NCBI GenBank assembly: GCA_019915015.1
Contig: JAHBBC010000008.1
Span: forward strand, 1,240,001 to 1,304,000
Length of the DNA stretch: 64,000 nucleotides
From: Auriscalpium vulgare
Lineage: Eukaryota; Basidiomycota; Agaricomycetes; Russulales; Auriscalpiaceae
Reading direction: 5' to 3'
The position numbers and the translations under genes are program-made. This document shows, piece by piece, positions 34,688 to 44,764 of this stretch. Position 1 is the stretch's first letter, and every line of letters starts with the position of its first letter. The notes under the pieces are model-generated. The model had not been told where the DNA came from and ran no database searches. It saw nothing but the letters and a program-made list of their open reading frames with translations.

Positions 34688-34736
34688 GGAATACTTTTAC
34701 AGTATACCGCCCATAACTATACTGTAAAAGTATTCC
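34688..34736. repeat. Perfect palindrome of two abutting transposon termini
   Basis: Two 19-bp arms, GGAATACTTTTACAGTATA and its exact reverse complement, flank an 11-bp spacer (ccgcccataac). Each arm is identical to the outer termini at 21.75 and 52.1 kb. The subterminal arrays on either side point in opposite directions. This is what two elements joined end to end would produce. Confidence 0.9.
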
Positions 34737-35340
34737 AAAATCACATAGGTTGACTAAAAAGCATGTAATTTTTGCACAGGTTGGTCATTTTGCTAAAACA
34801 AAACACACAGGTGGAGCAAAATCAAGATTTTCTACACATGTTGTCACCTCATTCTGCTCACAATGACACAACTATGTTTGAGTCATCTGGGAATTTACAC
34901 AGGTCCTGCAAAAAGAGAATCTCCACAAGTGCTTGAATTATCACAAAGATTACGCAGGTTTTTTGGGTGAGTAAAACTGCACATATCAAGTTTTTGCAGT
35001 AATGAAATCTACACAGGTCTCCGGCAGGGCAATTTACACAGGTTCCATAGGCACAAGGGATCTACGTAGGTTGAATCCTGCAGGCATAAACATAAATAAT
35101 CTACACAACTAACAGAATCCAGAAAATGTACACAGGCTACTTGGACATAGATCTATACACAGGCATTGGAACTGAAGAAATCTGCACAACTTACAGAACC
35201 CAAAAAATATTCTTAAGTGGGTTGAACATATATTCTTACACAGATGGTAGATCTGAGAAAATCTGCACATCTGAAAAAATCTGCACATTCTCAAGGAGGT
35301 AGAAATTTACACAGCTTACAGCTTACAGAATTTAGCATAT
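34737..35340 (+). repeat. Subterminal motif array, element 2 left end
   Basis: At least 20 copies of the motif in plus orientation over 600 bp (tttgcacaggttgg, aacacacaggtgg, tttacacaggtcc, tctacacaggtctc, tttacacaggttcc, tgtacacaggctac, tatacacaggcatt and others), spaced about 20-40 bp. The consensus is TTNACACAGGT. This is the longest of the four arrays. Confidence 0.8.
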
Positions 35341-37967
35341 GTACAGAAGTCAGAGGGACTTCAGTTCTGTGGCAAACCGGTCAGGGTGATATGTGTAGTC
35401 TGCCTGCCCGCTTCTGTCTTCCCGTGTACCCCATGGGCTCACTTCAGGGCAGCTGGAGCCTGTGAACCGTGAGGGAATCCTGACAGCGCCAGGTGGCTTC
35501 CACAAGCACAAGGTCCGCATGCTGGTGTCCGTGTCTTCATTTCCTGGCCCACGGTGATACGCCTGCCCAGCCGTCTAGCGGAGAAACACCCAAATTTTGG
35601 CATTTTCGGCATCTTCAGAAATCACGTGACCTCGGCCTGCCGGCCTCGGTCCGCACCATCAGGTTTCACTACCACCCCGCAGCGTCTATCGAAAGCGCCC
35701 CAAACGCACTCGAAATAGCCTACACGCCCCACCAAGCGCCCCGAGCCACACACCACAATCCTACGGCCCCGCACAACAGTCACCCAGCGGCTATCTGACT
35801 CGGAGCCACACGCCACAATCCTTCCCCGCCGTGATGTGCCGCTGTCAATCATACTTCCCTTCTGCGTCCCCCGATTCCTCGATATTCCCCACATCTCGAT
35901 CCACGATACGGTCCCGCCTACGTTAATCCACAGCCATCTGAGATAGGCAGGAGCGCTACACAACGAGCCAAGACCGCCCGTTGTACGTCCCTCCCTTCAA
36001 TTTACACTCGGAATACATCGGATACCCCGCTTGACTTTACGATACACCACCAGCGCCTTACGATATAAGCGCTAGCGCGCTAAAACACACTTCGCCCCCT
36101 AGCGGCGATCGTAAGTCGGAGCTAAACCTAAACCATCCATAATTCAACGATCCTCTCTTGCCACATCCCTCGTATACTCACTCCCCCGCGTCCACGTCGT
36201 ACACCCCGTGATATCAGACCCACGTCTCCCGTGTTTTAGATCGTATTTGTCTTTGCTATGTCAACGTCCGTACGATACGGATTTCTGACTCGCTTGTCGT
36301 ACAAATAGTTCTGAGTCGCTAGAAAGACAGAATAACAAGTTACTATTCCCCCTCGTACTCAGGATCTCGAAAGAGCTTCTGAAGTGGTCTGACTTCACCA
36401 CAACCCATCGCTCTAGCTCTTAGACGCACGAAACTTCGACACCAATACCACGCCACAATATCAATACGAATACCAATACCACGACCCTCGACAAATCCCC
36501 TCTCGCCCTTCGAAATCTCCCTACGCCTCGCTACTCTCTCCCTCAACACCCCGCACCTTCAACGCAGAGATCAGGCCTATATACGCCCCTCTGTTCCTTC
36601 GTCACCGCCTCGTACCTCGTCCCTCTCGTCCTTGATATATTCCCCTGACCATTGCCACCGCTGCGTAATTCCCCTTCGACTTTTGAAATAGTCCTCGCAT
36701 CCCCTCCAACATTCCTAGCTTCCGTGACACATTCTTGGGAGCTCGCCCGTCGCGTCTCCAGCACTGCATCATTTCGGTGATCCGTGCCGTGTCTAGCTCT
36801 CGCACTATCGTCCTCTCCCCCAGCCTCTCGCGCCCTCCGATTCAAGTCCTAGTCACCGTGTCCCACTCGTACACCGAGCAGGATTTTCCGTGCGTAGTCT
36901 CGGGACCCTGACTGCACTCCCTCAACTTGATACGTTCACTACTCTGAGGATTGGACATCAATATATATCCGCCTCACTACCAGTTGGACGCCCATCAACG
37001 GGTGATGAGATAACCCCCACTGCAGTTGCTGGGGGCCAAGGGGTAGGGACTGGGAGTACTCAGCTGCCTGGGGTGAGAGGAGATAGAGAAGAGTGAGAGC
37101 ACAACTCGCTGGCAAATAGACCCTAACCACAGTGCGCCCACTATCCTATGGGCTCGCTGCCGTCCGTACTCCTGCCTAGATACCGTCAGTCACATCGAGA
37201 GCGTAGAGTACATACCATCAGTCACGGTGATGCCACTGAAACACCGCAGGAACCAGCGCACCAGGGGGCGAGAGCGTTCGCAACATGAGACCATGTCTAT
37301 CCGCCGATGTTTCACCCTTTCACCCCTAGATCTGGGGACAGGCACCTCCACCAAAAGTCGGTGTTTGAAAATGCTGTGGCACCGGGCCAAATGCCTGTGG
37401 CTGAGTGAAATTAGTGGTACAGATGATTTTGTAGCTTGTATGGTGCAGTCCTGCTTGATCTGATGCATGAAAATGTAGGGAAATAGGCTACTGTATACAT
37501 TTTAGGATACCAAATTTCACGATGACAACGCAAGAAGCTGACAGCATTGTGGCAAGGGATGTGTGTCACCCACTGTAAACCTCTACAAACGTCAGACAAA
37601 GAACCCGCTGACAAGCCCCGTCCCACGCTGGGAGGGGATCTCGACTGTCTTTTTGCATTTTCGACCAAGTCCCCGGTCATGTGACCTCGGCCTTCCCGCA
37701 CCATGATCGGAAAGCCCCGCTGACTCCCATGCTGCTCTCACTAAGCGCCCAACTGCACGCCCAGTTGCCACACGCCTGCCAGCACAGTATTTCCCACGCT
37801 GTCACGATTTGACATAGTTGCATACCAAATCGGGCGAATCAGCCACCATCAACGCCTCATCTCGCGGACGAAAGGACACAGCGCGGAAGCCAACGCGAAG
37901 CGCGCAGTAATATTCATTTTGAGCACCGTAACTCTCTCGCTCCACACGGTCCTTTCCTCCTTCTGCC
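35341..37967. other. Element-2 interior, left; no gene recognised
   Basis: Parts of this stretch are related to the right interior of the same element. GAAATCACGTGACCTCGG and GCGCCCCAAAC at 35.6-35.7 kb resemble 50.2-50.36 kb. The block CTGAGGATTGGA...CCGCCTCACTACC at about 36.94-37.0 kb matches 51.44-51.48 kb. A third TCATGTGACCTCGGCC occurs at 37.68 kb. Open frames here are short and unsupported. Confidence 0.45.
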
Positions 37968-38597
37968 ATGTCATTCGTTTCATCATCCAGCTCGTCCTCT
38001 TCTGTTTCCTCTCTCTTTTCAATTCCGTCAGTCCCCGATTCTGGTCTTGCCTTCCCGTCTCCATCTGGAAGCGCCGTTTCGTCACTCGTGTTTGCGCCCC
38101 CGGCGGCCAGCACCTCCTCCATGTCCCTCTATACAACCGGAACCCTCGACTCCCACATCTATCTGCCGCCCTCCTACTTTGCCCCACAGCACGCTACCCT
38201 TCCCCCACCTGATCATCGTTATCGCCCATTGTACGCCCACGATGCGCAGAGGCAAGAAGCAGCAAGGGTTCATTGGGCTGTCGCTAGCAGCCCAGGGTAC
38301 CCTCGGCTACGCACGGGAGACCGCGTGCACCTGCAAAACTGGGATGCGGGAGAGGAGCCGGAGGAGATGGTGGGGAGATTGGAGGAGATCGAGGAGATCA
38401 GTGGGCAGAGAGTGCGGTTCGCAGTACGTGCGCATGATCATCTCGAGGACATCAGCTTGTGGATAGCTTCCGAGTGGGCCCACGTCCCTCACCCACGGCA
38501 CGGACCTCACCAACAGATGTGTGCCCCAGTTGTAGCACTGCAAGCAGTATGGAGAAGGATGCGGGCACGGTTTGGCAGAGCAGGACATACCCACTAG
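37968..38597 (+). CDS. Single-exon hypothetical protein (209 aa)
   Basis: An uninterrupted ATG-initiated frame. Residues 1-85 are low-complexity (Ser-rich, then Pro/Ala/Thr/Tyr with LPPSYFAPQHATLPPPDHRY). Residues 95-185 look folded (EAARVHWAVASSPGYPRL, GDRVHLQNWDAGEEPEEM, GRLEEIEEISGQRVRFAV, DISLWIASEWAHV) and end in a basic helix (ALQAVWRRMRARFG). No family was recognised. It lies in element 2 upstream of the copia insertion and is the only clean single-exon frame in that element outside the copia. Codon content is like the surrounding GC-rich genes. Confidence 0.5.
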   Translation: MSFVSSSSSSSSVSSLFSIPSVPDSGLAFPSPSGSAVSSLVFAPPAASTSSMSLYTTGTLDSHIYLPPSYFAPQHATLPPPDHRYRPLYAHDAQRQEAARVHWAVASSPGYPRLRTGDRVHLQNWDAGEEPEEMVGRLEEIEEISGQRVRFAVRAHDHLEDISLWIASEWAHVPHPRHGPHQQMCAPVVALQAVWRRMRARFGRAGHTH

Positions 38598-38825
38598 AGC
38601 CCGGACTCTAATCTCACCTTCATTTTGGGCTATCTTGTACAGCTGGGCACTATCTTTCATTCTGTATTATAGATTTCACCTTTTAGATCTGTATCAATTA
38701 TGTCACCAGAGCCAGAACTCTGATCTCACACTCATTTTTCCATTATCTCTTACACAGACACACAATCTTTTACTCTGTATTGTAGATCCCACCTTCCAGA
38801 TCGGCCCACTAGATTTTTATCCCTT
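38596..38825. repeat. ~110-bp tandem duplication
   Basis: Two related segments, about 38596-38703 and 38708-38825, both read gagcc(c/a)g(g/a)actct(a/g)atctca...tctgtatt(a/g)tagat(t/c)(t/c)cacctt. They are AT-richer than the upstream gene and non-coding. Downstream (39.0-39.06 kb) TGAGTCA/GAGTCA words are repeated, and similar words occur on the other side of the copia at 45.0-45.05 kb. Confidence 0.55.
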
Positions 38826-40348
38826 CATCGTCCCCAAAGACTCGCGTCTCCGCGTCTCTTTTGTGTTTCGCCGGTTATCCAAGATGGCTAGCCACACAAT
38901 TTCTTCAGATTCCGGGTCGGCATATTAGGCTGCACCTTCCACACTCTTTCATCAACTCTCCCGCCAAGCTTCCCAGAATGTCCCAGAACATTCCAAGGAG
39001 AGTCAGGATGAGTCATTCCTAATCAGGATGAGTCACTCTTAGAGTGAGTCATACCTACACCGCCAACTCAACCGGGTCTGAGTTAAAGACTCGGCACAAT
39101 ATACTTGATGCCTTGAGATCAGAGCTGTAGGATATCGAGGGCAGGCCTGTGAGGTCTGAAGATGAGTATCACAGGAGAGCTAGAAAATTCAGATACCTAG
39201 CAAAGATCTCCTAGGATATCCCACAGGTATTTGCGCCAGGTCGTCGAGGCAACGTGCGCGGCTCTCCCTTACAGCACTGATTGATTATTCCCCTTTATTT
39301 CTCCGGGCTTATTTGCCCGCCGCTAGGTGATGCTCAGCAAACTGGCATTGAAATGTGTACTATGTAGTGTAAATGTACAACAGCTACAACAGTAATAGCA
39401 AAGCAACGATAACATGAACCTAAACACCTCAACAGGGGCGAGGCAGGAGTGAATGCAAAAAGGCAGGTGCAGGCAGGCAGTCGTAGCGATACCCCATGGC
39501 CCATCCCTCCGAACAGGCCAGCCGTGCGTAGATCAGTATCTATCATAGGTTAAGAATTGACCAGACACACGACGAAGGGCAGAGACGGGCACACATGTGG
39601 ACAAAGCGCCGCGACGTGGGGCAATATTGCAGACAGCGCAGGTGTGAACAGGCAGCGAGCAGGACAGTGCGGCAAGCGGACAGGGCAGCGAGCAGGACAA
39701 GGCAGCGAGCAGGACAGTGCTGGGAGCCTCATGACAGTGCTGCGAGTGGAGGAGGGCGCTGCGAGTGGAGGGCGCTTAGACCTGAGCCTAAATGCACAAA
39801 GCAAGGGCCGCGCGCGGTGGGCAAGATCCCAAGACGGTCGGGGTGTTGATGTCGCGAGGGGAGGGCAATGTGGTCCCGCAGGACTCGGTGGCGGGGTGAT
39901 GAGCAGCAGTGACATTCGAGGCCGGCGCTGCCGCGCGCGCATGACATTGACTCTTCGGATCCAGCCCTCATGTCTGCTTGGATTTGAAAGACCTTGCAGA
40001 AACGCAACGTCGTTGTGGAGGAGGGTGGAGGAGGGTGTATGGCGAAAGTGAGTCGTTTGTCGAACGTGAAAATTATTTGAACAAGGTCACGCGGTCACGA
40101 CGGCATTAAGGGCAGGCTTGGTCGACACTCTGATCGAATAATATTGCATCAGCAGGCGTGAAGGCACACGAGGCAGGGACAGATTTCTCGAGAGATCTCA
40201 AGGATATCCAAATTTTTTGAGAGGCCAGGCAAGATATCTGTAGGGTCTCGGCGGGATATCTCACATATCTCACAGAGATATCCCACGGATAACTACGGGC
40301 TGTTATCTCCAGGGCCTCTCATTGGGATCCCACAGACACTTCGGGAAG
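38826..40348. other. No gene recognised
   Basis: AT-moderate sequence with repeated GATATCC and GATATCTC words near 39.12-39.23 and 40.18-40.30 kb. It also contains a GC-rich island (39.6-40.0 kb) with repeated cagcgagcaggacag units around 39650-39720. Both strands have open frames over the island, consistent with base composition rather than coding. Confidence 0.35.
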
Positions 40349-40353
40349 GCATC
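40349..40353. repeat. Target-site duplication, left copy (GCATC)
   Basis: Five bases directly before the LTR at 40354. They are repeated as GCATC at 44963-44967 directly after the other LTR. Confidence 0.95.
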
Positions 40354-40551
40354 TGTAGAATAAACAAGTAGAGAGCGAGTAAAATAGAGAATAAGATTGA
40401 TTTATTCCGGCTCCTGAACGCGAGCCTTTATACCTAAGTACAAGACTACTGGAATATTCCTATGACTAGGAATTCGCTTATCTACTGTACTTAGTAATCT
40501 AATCTAGTATGTTCGGGAGTCGCCGAGTGGCTTCTCCCACTAACTACAACA
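40354..40551 (-). repeat. 3' LTR of the copia element
   Basis: 198 bp; lies downstream of the pol stop on the minus strand. A polypurine tract (GAGGGGGAG, 40560-40552) abuts it. Confidence 0.95.
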
Positions 40552-40560
40552 CTCCCCCTC
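40552..40560 (-). other. Polypurine tract of the copia element
   Basis: Minus strand GAGGGGGAG immediately upstream of the 3' LTR. It serves as plus-strand DNA primer in LTR elements. Confidence 0.8.
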
Positions 40561-40569
40561 GACTCCCGA

Positions 40570-43380
40570 TTACCGCATTCCCAAGTGCTGAACAAGTTCC
40601 TGGTGATGCGGCTTAGGTAGTGCTTTTGTAAATACGTCTGCGAGATTGTCGAGGGTCGCGCAGTATTCAACTGACACTTCGTTAGAAGTAATACAGTCTC
40701 GAATGAAATGATGCCGGATGTCGATATGCTTGCTCCGGGCGTGAAAAGTCTGATTCTGCGAAAATTTGATGGTGCCCTGGTTATCGACGTTGATTTGCGT
40801 CGGCTCGTCCATGGGCGCGCCTAATTCCCTGAGGAATCTGCGAATCCAGATCGTTTCGCGTGCCGCATGGCTCAGGGCCATGTACTCTGCTTCCATACTG
40901 GATATGGCAACTGTTGGTTGCTTCTTCGAACTCCAAGAGATCGGGCCTCCCGCGATCTTGAAGACGTAACCGGAAGTTGACCTCCTGTCATCCAAATTTC
41001 CTCCCCAATCGGCATCCGAGTAAGCCTCGAGGCTGGTAACTATGCCTCGCTTCTCCGTGGTTTCTCCGCCGTACACGATTCCCAAGTCCTCCGTCCCTTT
41101 GAGGTAGCGCATGACGCGCTTGACTGCTGTCCAGTGCTCGGGACCCGGATTAGAATTAAATTGACTAAGGAATTGCACTGCGAATGCAATGTCAGGGCGA
41201 GTGCCGATTGCAGGATACATGAGAGATCCGATCGCCGATTGATAATTGGATCGGAATGATGTCTCCGCTATCTCCGTAACCTTCGTGAGCTTCACGTTGT
41301 GGTCCAGAGGTGTTGCGACTGGTGTCGCGTTGGGCATCCCGAAGCGCTCGAGTATGCGCCGAATGAATGATTTCTGTGAGATCTTCAGTGTGCCTTGCTT
41401 GCGATCTCGAATGACTTCGAGCCCGACGACTTGTCGGATCTCGCCGAGATCTGAGATCTCGAATTTCGATTTGAGCTCTTCTTTGATGGTGCGCATAGCT
41501 TCCGTGCCTGTTGCTAGAATTGGCATATCATCAACATGCACTGCCACGATCCACAGATCGTTGCCTTGCTGTCTGATGTATACACACTGGTCCGAGAACA
41601 GTCGAGTGAACCCTAGCTCCGCAAAAATTGCGTCGAGTAGATCGTTCCAGACTCGGCCAGCTTGCTTGAGCCCGTAAATAGATTTGAGTAGCTGCAGTAC
41701 TCGTCCCGTCCCGTCGTCGTATCCCGGCGGCTGTTTCATGTAGATTTCTTCTTTGAGCTCGCCGTTTAGATAAGCGCCGACGACGTCAACAACGTGAATC
41801 TCGAGATCATATTTGGCGCCGATCGCGAATAGCATTCGCAAAGTCTCCAGTCGTACCACAGGGGAATATGTTTCGAAGAAATCGATTCCCGGTATCTGTG
41901 AGAACCCCTGTGCGACCAGACGTGCTTTGTATTTTATTATGTTGCCATCCGTGTCGCGTTTCGTACGTAGCACCCATTTGCAGCCAACTGGATCGCGATC
42001 TGCAGGAAGCTCGACTTTGACGTAAGTGCCTAGCTTTTCCAGCTGTCCGAGTTCCCGTTCGATCGCTTCTTTCCATTTTGGCCAATCAGGCCGCGTCATT
42101 GCTTCTTTGATATCCACGGGATCGTCGTTTACTAGTGATCCCGTCATGAGCACATATTCCTTGTGCTCGTCCTCTTCTTCCTCTGCGGCTTTGTCAACTG
42201 CAACGGGCGCCTGGTCCGTGGGTACGTGATGTTTCCATTCGCGTGGTCCGCGTGCTGCTGGATTATTCAGCAGGCGAAAGTTTGTTGGTGCGTGTTGCGC
42301 AATCCGCGTGCTCGGTGCTCGGGGCGTCGGAATTTTCGAAGGTGTCGGCGCTTTGGGCGCTTCGGCCGGCGGCACCGTTTCTCCCCTTTCTCCCCCTTGC
42401 CCCGCAGTCGGCTCGCTTTTTCCTGCCTCTGCGTCTTTCTCCCCCTCGAGCCGCGCAGGGGCCTCGAGTATGTGTTCTTCCCCAGTGCCCATAGTGATAG
42501 TTTTTTCTTCTTCAAATATAATATTTCTTGAAGTTTGAACTTGCCGGGTTTGTGGGTTGTAGTACCTCCAGGCACGCGAATTGTCCGAGAGGCCGACAAA
42601 TAACATGTCGCGCGACTTTGATTCCAATTTTCCTTGCTGCCCATCCTGCTGCAGTACCCAGCAACGCGTGCCGAATTCTCGTAACAACGATACGTCCGGT
42701 TTCTTCCCCCAGAAGATCTCATCGGGTGTTTTCCCATCGGGTAAGGCGCGCGTGGGAGACCGGTTTTTCAGGTACGTTGCGTAGGCTACTGCTTCGGGCC
42801 ATAGGTACTTGGGTAAATCGTGCGCCAATAGCATTGCGCGCGCGTGCTCGACCAACGTTCGGTTGAGTCGTTCCGCAATTCCATTCTGTGCGGAAGAGTG
42901 GGGTGCCGTGAGTTCCAATTTGATGCCGTTCTCTAAGAGGAATTTCAAAATTCCCTCGTTGAGATACTCGCGCCCATTGTCGATGCGAAAACGCTTCATC
43001 TTGCGTCCCGCCTGCGTCTCGATGTAGCTCTTGTAGTACTTCAGCTTTTCGAGTACGCCAGTTTTCCCTTTGAGAAAATGAACCATCGAGCGGCGCGACT
43101 TTCCGTCTGTGAATGACACGTAATAGAATTCACCTCGGATTCCGCGCGTTCGGGCCGGTCCCCATAAGTCTGAAACGGTGAGGTCACCGATCTCCGCGAT
43201 CTTCGTATCAGATTCTTTTGGAAATGGTGTGACATGCTGTTTAGCCTGGATGCACGCTGTGCATTGCTCTTCCGGCGCGCTCCCTTCGTCGACATTCATC
43301 CCCTCCACCATATTTTTCGATTTTAGCATTTTATCGAACCCATATTGAGGTGGCCGAAGATTCTGTGCCAGGAGTCCCAA
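40570..43380 (-). CDS. Copia integrase - reverse transcriptase - RNase H region
   Basis: An open frame of 936 codons. True coding probably begins around 43329, after the second frame change (T-run 43329-43332). Pre-integrase zinc residues (CTACIQAKQH) are followed by the integrase core: TVSDLWGP (Asp), RFRIDNGREY (Asp) and NGIAERLNRT (Glu). Reverse transcriptase follows, with KARLVAQGFSQIPGIDF, ETYSPVVR and a catalytic VHVDDM box in place of the more usual YVDDM. RNase H follows with EAYSDADWGG and SSMEAEYMAL, and the conserved end LADVFTKALPKPHHQELV. All key residues are present. Together with the Gag frame the product would be about 1,390 residues. Only two 1-base losses separate it from a continuous polyprotein. 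Confidence 0.92.
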   Translation of the reverse strand: MGLLAQNLRPPQYGFDKMLKSKNMVEGMNVDEGSAPEEQCTACIQAKQHVTPFPKESDTKIAEIGDLTVSDLWGPARTRGIRGEFYYVSFTDGKSRRSMVHFLKGKTGVLEKLKYYKSYIETQAGRKMKRFRIDNGREYLNEGILKFLLENGIKLELTAPHSSAQNGIAERLNRTLVEHARAMLLAHDLPKYLWPEAVAYATYLKNRSPTRALPDGKTPDEIFWGKKPDVSLLREFGTRCWVLQQDGQQGKLESKSRDMLFVGLSDNSRAWRYYNPQTRQVQTSRNIIFEEEKTITMGTGEEHILEAPARLEGEKDAEAGKSEPTAGQGGERGETVPPAEAPKAPTPSKIPTPRAPSTRIAQHAPTNFRLLNNPAARGPREWKHHVPTDQAPVAVDKAAEEEEDEHKEYVLMTGSLVNDDPVDIKEAMTRPDWPKWKEAIERELGQLEKLGTYVKVELPADRDPVGCKWVLRTKRDTDGNIIKYKARLVAQGFSQIPGIDFFETYSPVVRLETLRMLFAIGAKYDLEIHVVDVVGAYLNGELKEEIYMKQPPGYDDGTGRVLQLLKSIYGLKQAGRVWNDLLDAIFAELGFTRLFSDQCVYIRQQGNDLWIVAVHVDDMPILATGTEAMRTIKEELKSKFEISDLGEIRQVVGLEVIRDRKQGTLKISQKSFIRRILERFGMPNATPVATPLDHNVKLTKVTEIAETSFRSNYQSAIGSLMYPAIGTRPDIAFAVQFLSQFNSNPGPEHWTAVKRVMRYLKGTEDLGIVYGGETTEKRGIVTSLEAYSDADWGGNLDDRRSTSGYVFKIAGGPISWSSKKQPTVAISSMEAEYMALSHAARETIWIRRFLRELGAPMDEPTQINVDNQGTIKFSQNQTFHARSKHIDIRHHFIRDCITSNEVSVEYCATLDNLADVFTKALPKPHHQELVQHLGMR

Positions 43381-44683
43381 CTTCGGGCATTGCCGGATAC
43401 CAGCGCCATTTCGGGAAAAGCGCCCGAGCCGGCTTCAGGTCCATGATGTACATACGACCGACTTTTCTCCCTTTAGCGATATTCGTTCCCGCGCGTGTTC
43501 GGATCATTAGGTAATCGTTTTCGAACGTCACCTGCATGCTGTTTTCGGTGATGCGTGGGATCGAGACCAGGTTTGCTACAGCGAGTGGTGCGTGTATCGC
43601 GTCCCGCAAGACGCCCTGCACCGACTTTCCTTCAACTTGAAAAGTGACTGGCACGTCACCGCGGCCAAGGGCCGCGATGGAGTGATTCCCTACGCCCCGA
43701 ACAATGTCCCCGGGCGTATCTCTGTAAGAGGAAAAATGCGAGCGCTCTCGCACGATGTGTGACGTGGCTGCCGAGTCGGCGAGCCAGAGCGGCGGTCCGG
43801 CGCGATTGGTAAGCGAGTTCTCTGATGCGAAGGCGTATTCTTCTTTCTTCGGCGCTTCCTGCGCCGTGTTTGCCTGCGCTGTGTTCCCCCCTCCGCCGTT
43901 CTGCCTGCCCGTCCCGTTGTCACGTTTGCTCGAGCGGCAGTCTGCTTTCATGTGCCCTTTTTTCCCGCACGCGTAGCATGTAATATTGCGTGTGTCGAAC
44001 TTCTTCTTTCCTTTGTAGGCCGCAAGCGCCGTGTCAGATGATGGCTTCTCGGCTTTCTCCTTTTGGCGCTTGGTTTCTTCGAGAATACGAGACATGACTG
44101 TGCCGGATTTCCCGAGGGCTGTGCGATCTATTGACCGTATGTAAGGGTCCCAAGACTCTGGCAACGACGTCAGCAACGCCATGCCGAAATCTTCGTCTGA
44201 GATCTGATGTCCCAGTGAGTGCAGATCGCTCTGCAGTCCGCGCATCTTCCTGATGTGCTCCTCGACGTCTGCGCCTTCCGCGCATTCGGCTCTGAAGAAA
44301 TTTCGCCTCGCGAGTACGAGCCCCAGCGTTCCTTTCGGCTGGTACAACTCCTCGAGTATGCTCCACGCGGCGGCGGCTTCTTTCTCGTCCCGAACGTATA
44401 CCAGCAGCGGGTCTGCGACCCGCAGCCGAATTGCCGACAGCGCCTGTCGACTCTTCTTTGTCCAGACCCTGATCTTCTCGTCAGCGGCTTCTTGCACTTT
44501 GGCATCCGCTCCTGTCGCTGCCGCGGCAGGTTTCTTCGCCGTCCCGTCGACATAATCCCACAGGTCCGCATTGGTAAGTAGATCTTCGATCTTCATACGC
44601 CATACGGCGTAATTCTCGGTGCCCCGCAAGGCATCGATCCGGACTGTGTTGTACGTGCCGCTGCCGTACGTGTTGTCTGACAT
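43331..44683 (-). CDS. Copia Gag-protease region (450 codons)
   Basis: Starts MSDNTYGSGTYNTVRIDAL about 80 bp after the 5' LTR. Residues 15-220 form the copia-type Gag (WRMKIEDLLTNADLWDYVDG; LEELYQPKGTLGLVLARRNF). A CCHC zinc knuckle (CYACGKKGHMKADC) lies near residue 240. The aspartic protease active-site motif WLADSAATSHI lies near residue 305. The frame then enters the pre-integrase region but runs out of phase: the expected WHR...FGHLN text is in another frame between about 43370 and 43329. A missing base in the C-run 43376-43378 would explain this. Normally Gag and Pol of this group are one frame, so this is the 5' part of a broken gag-pol. Confidence 0.9.
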   Translation of the reverse strand: MSDNTYGSGTYNTVRIDALRGTENYAVWRMKIEDLLTNADLWDYVDGTAKKPAAAATGADAKVQEAADEKIRVWTKKSRQALSAIRLRVADPLLVYVRDEKEAAAAWSILEELYQPKGTLGLVLARRNFFRAECAEGADVEEHIRKMRGLQSDLHSLGHQISDEDFGMALLTSLPESWDPYIRSIDRTALGKSGTVMSRILEETKRQKEKAEKPSSDTALAAYKGKKKFDTRNITCYACGKKGHMKADCRSSKRDNGTGRQNGGGGNTAQANTAQEAPKKEEYAFASENSLTNRAGPPLWLADSAATSHIVRERSHFSSYRDTPGDIVRGVGNHSIAALGRGDVPVTFQVEGKSVQGVLRDAIHAPLAVANLVSIPRITENSMQVTFENDYLMIRTRAGTNIAKGRKVGRMYIMDLKPARALFPKWRWYPAMPEVGTPGTESSATSIWVR

Positions 44684-44747
44684 GGGTGGGAAGATTTCGG
44701 GGGTGATAGATAGGGCTGGCAGATAGTGACTGTATGTGATCAGTTAA

Positions 44748-44764
44748 GGGCAGGGCCCATAACC
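44748..44764 (-). other. Primer-binding site, initiator-tRNA-Met anticodon-loop type
   Basis: Directly after the 5' LTR the minus strand reads GGTTATGGGCCCTGCCC. This is the complement of the anticodon stem-loop region of initiator tRNA-Met (anticodon CAU) rather than a tRNA 3' CCA end. It resembles the primer site of Drosophila copia, which uses a half-tRNA. Priming by an internally cleaved initiator tRNA is therefore likely. Confidence 0.75.

Larger units (their letters stand above)
21739..34715. mobile_element. Giant DNA transposon, element 1 (~13 kb) with integrase gene
   Basis: Bounded on the left by TATGGCAAG-TATACTGTAAAAGTATTCC (21739-21766) and on the right by the inverted copy at 34688-34706, extending weakly to 34715. 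Inside each end is an array of CACAGGT-like words oriented inward. The interior carries a 14-exon gene (22.55-26.30 kb, plus), an 8-exon gene (27.97-30.34 kb, minus), a coding tandem repeat (30.7-31.3 kb) and an HTH-DDE integrase gene next to the right end (31.82-33.53 kb, minus). Terminal inverted repeats, subterminal motif arrays and a DDE enzyme next to one end are the hallmarks of a cut-and-paste transposon. The size and multigene content are unusual. I could not find a target-site duplication. Superfamily assignment is open: the enzyme resembles retroviral/IS3-type integrases more than hAT, CACTA or KDZ transposases. Confidence 0.7.

Noticed and set aside
21739..34715. KDZ, Plavaka, Helitron or Starship identity for element 1
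   Set aside because: No KDZ or TET/JBP motifs, no Rep-helicase and no tyrosine recombinase were seen; the enzyme present is a DDE integrase with an HTH.
34737..35340. CRISPR-like regularly spaced repeats
   Set aside because: The repeat is only 7-11 bp, spacing is irregular, orientation follows transposon ends, and the genome is eukaryotic.
39550..40051. 130-164-codon frames on both strands in a GC island
   Set aside because: Built on repeated cagcgagcaggacag units; both strands equally open, so composition explains them.
43331..43380. Programmed +1 frameshift between copia Gag and Pol
   Set aside because: The conserved pre-integrase text sits in a third frame between two homopolymer runs, so two independent 1-base losses explain the data better than one recoding event.
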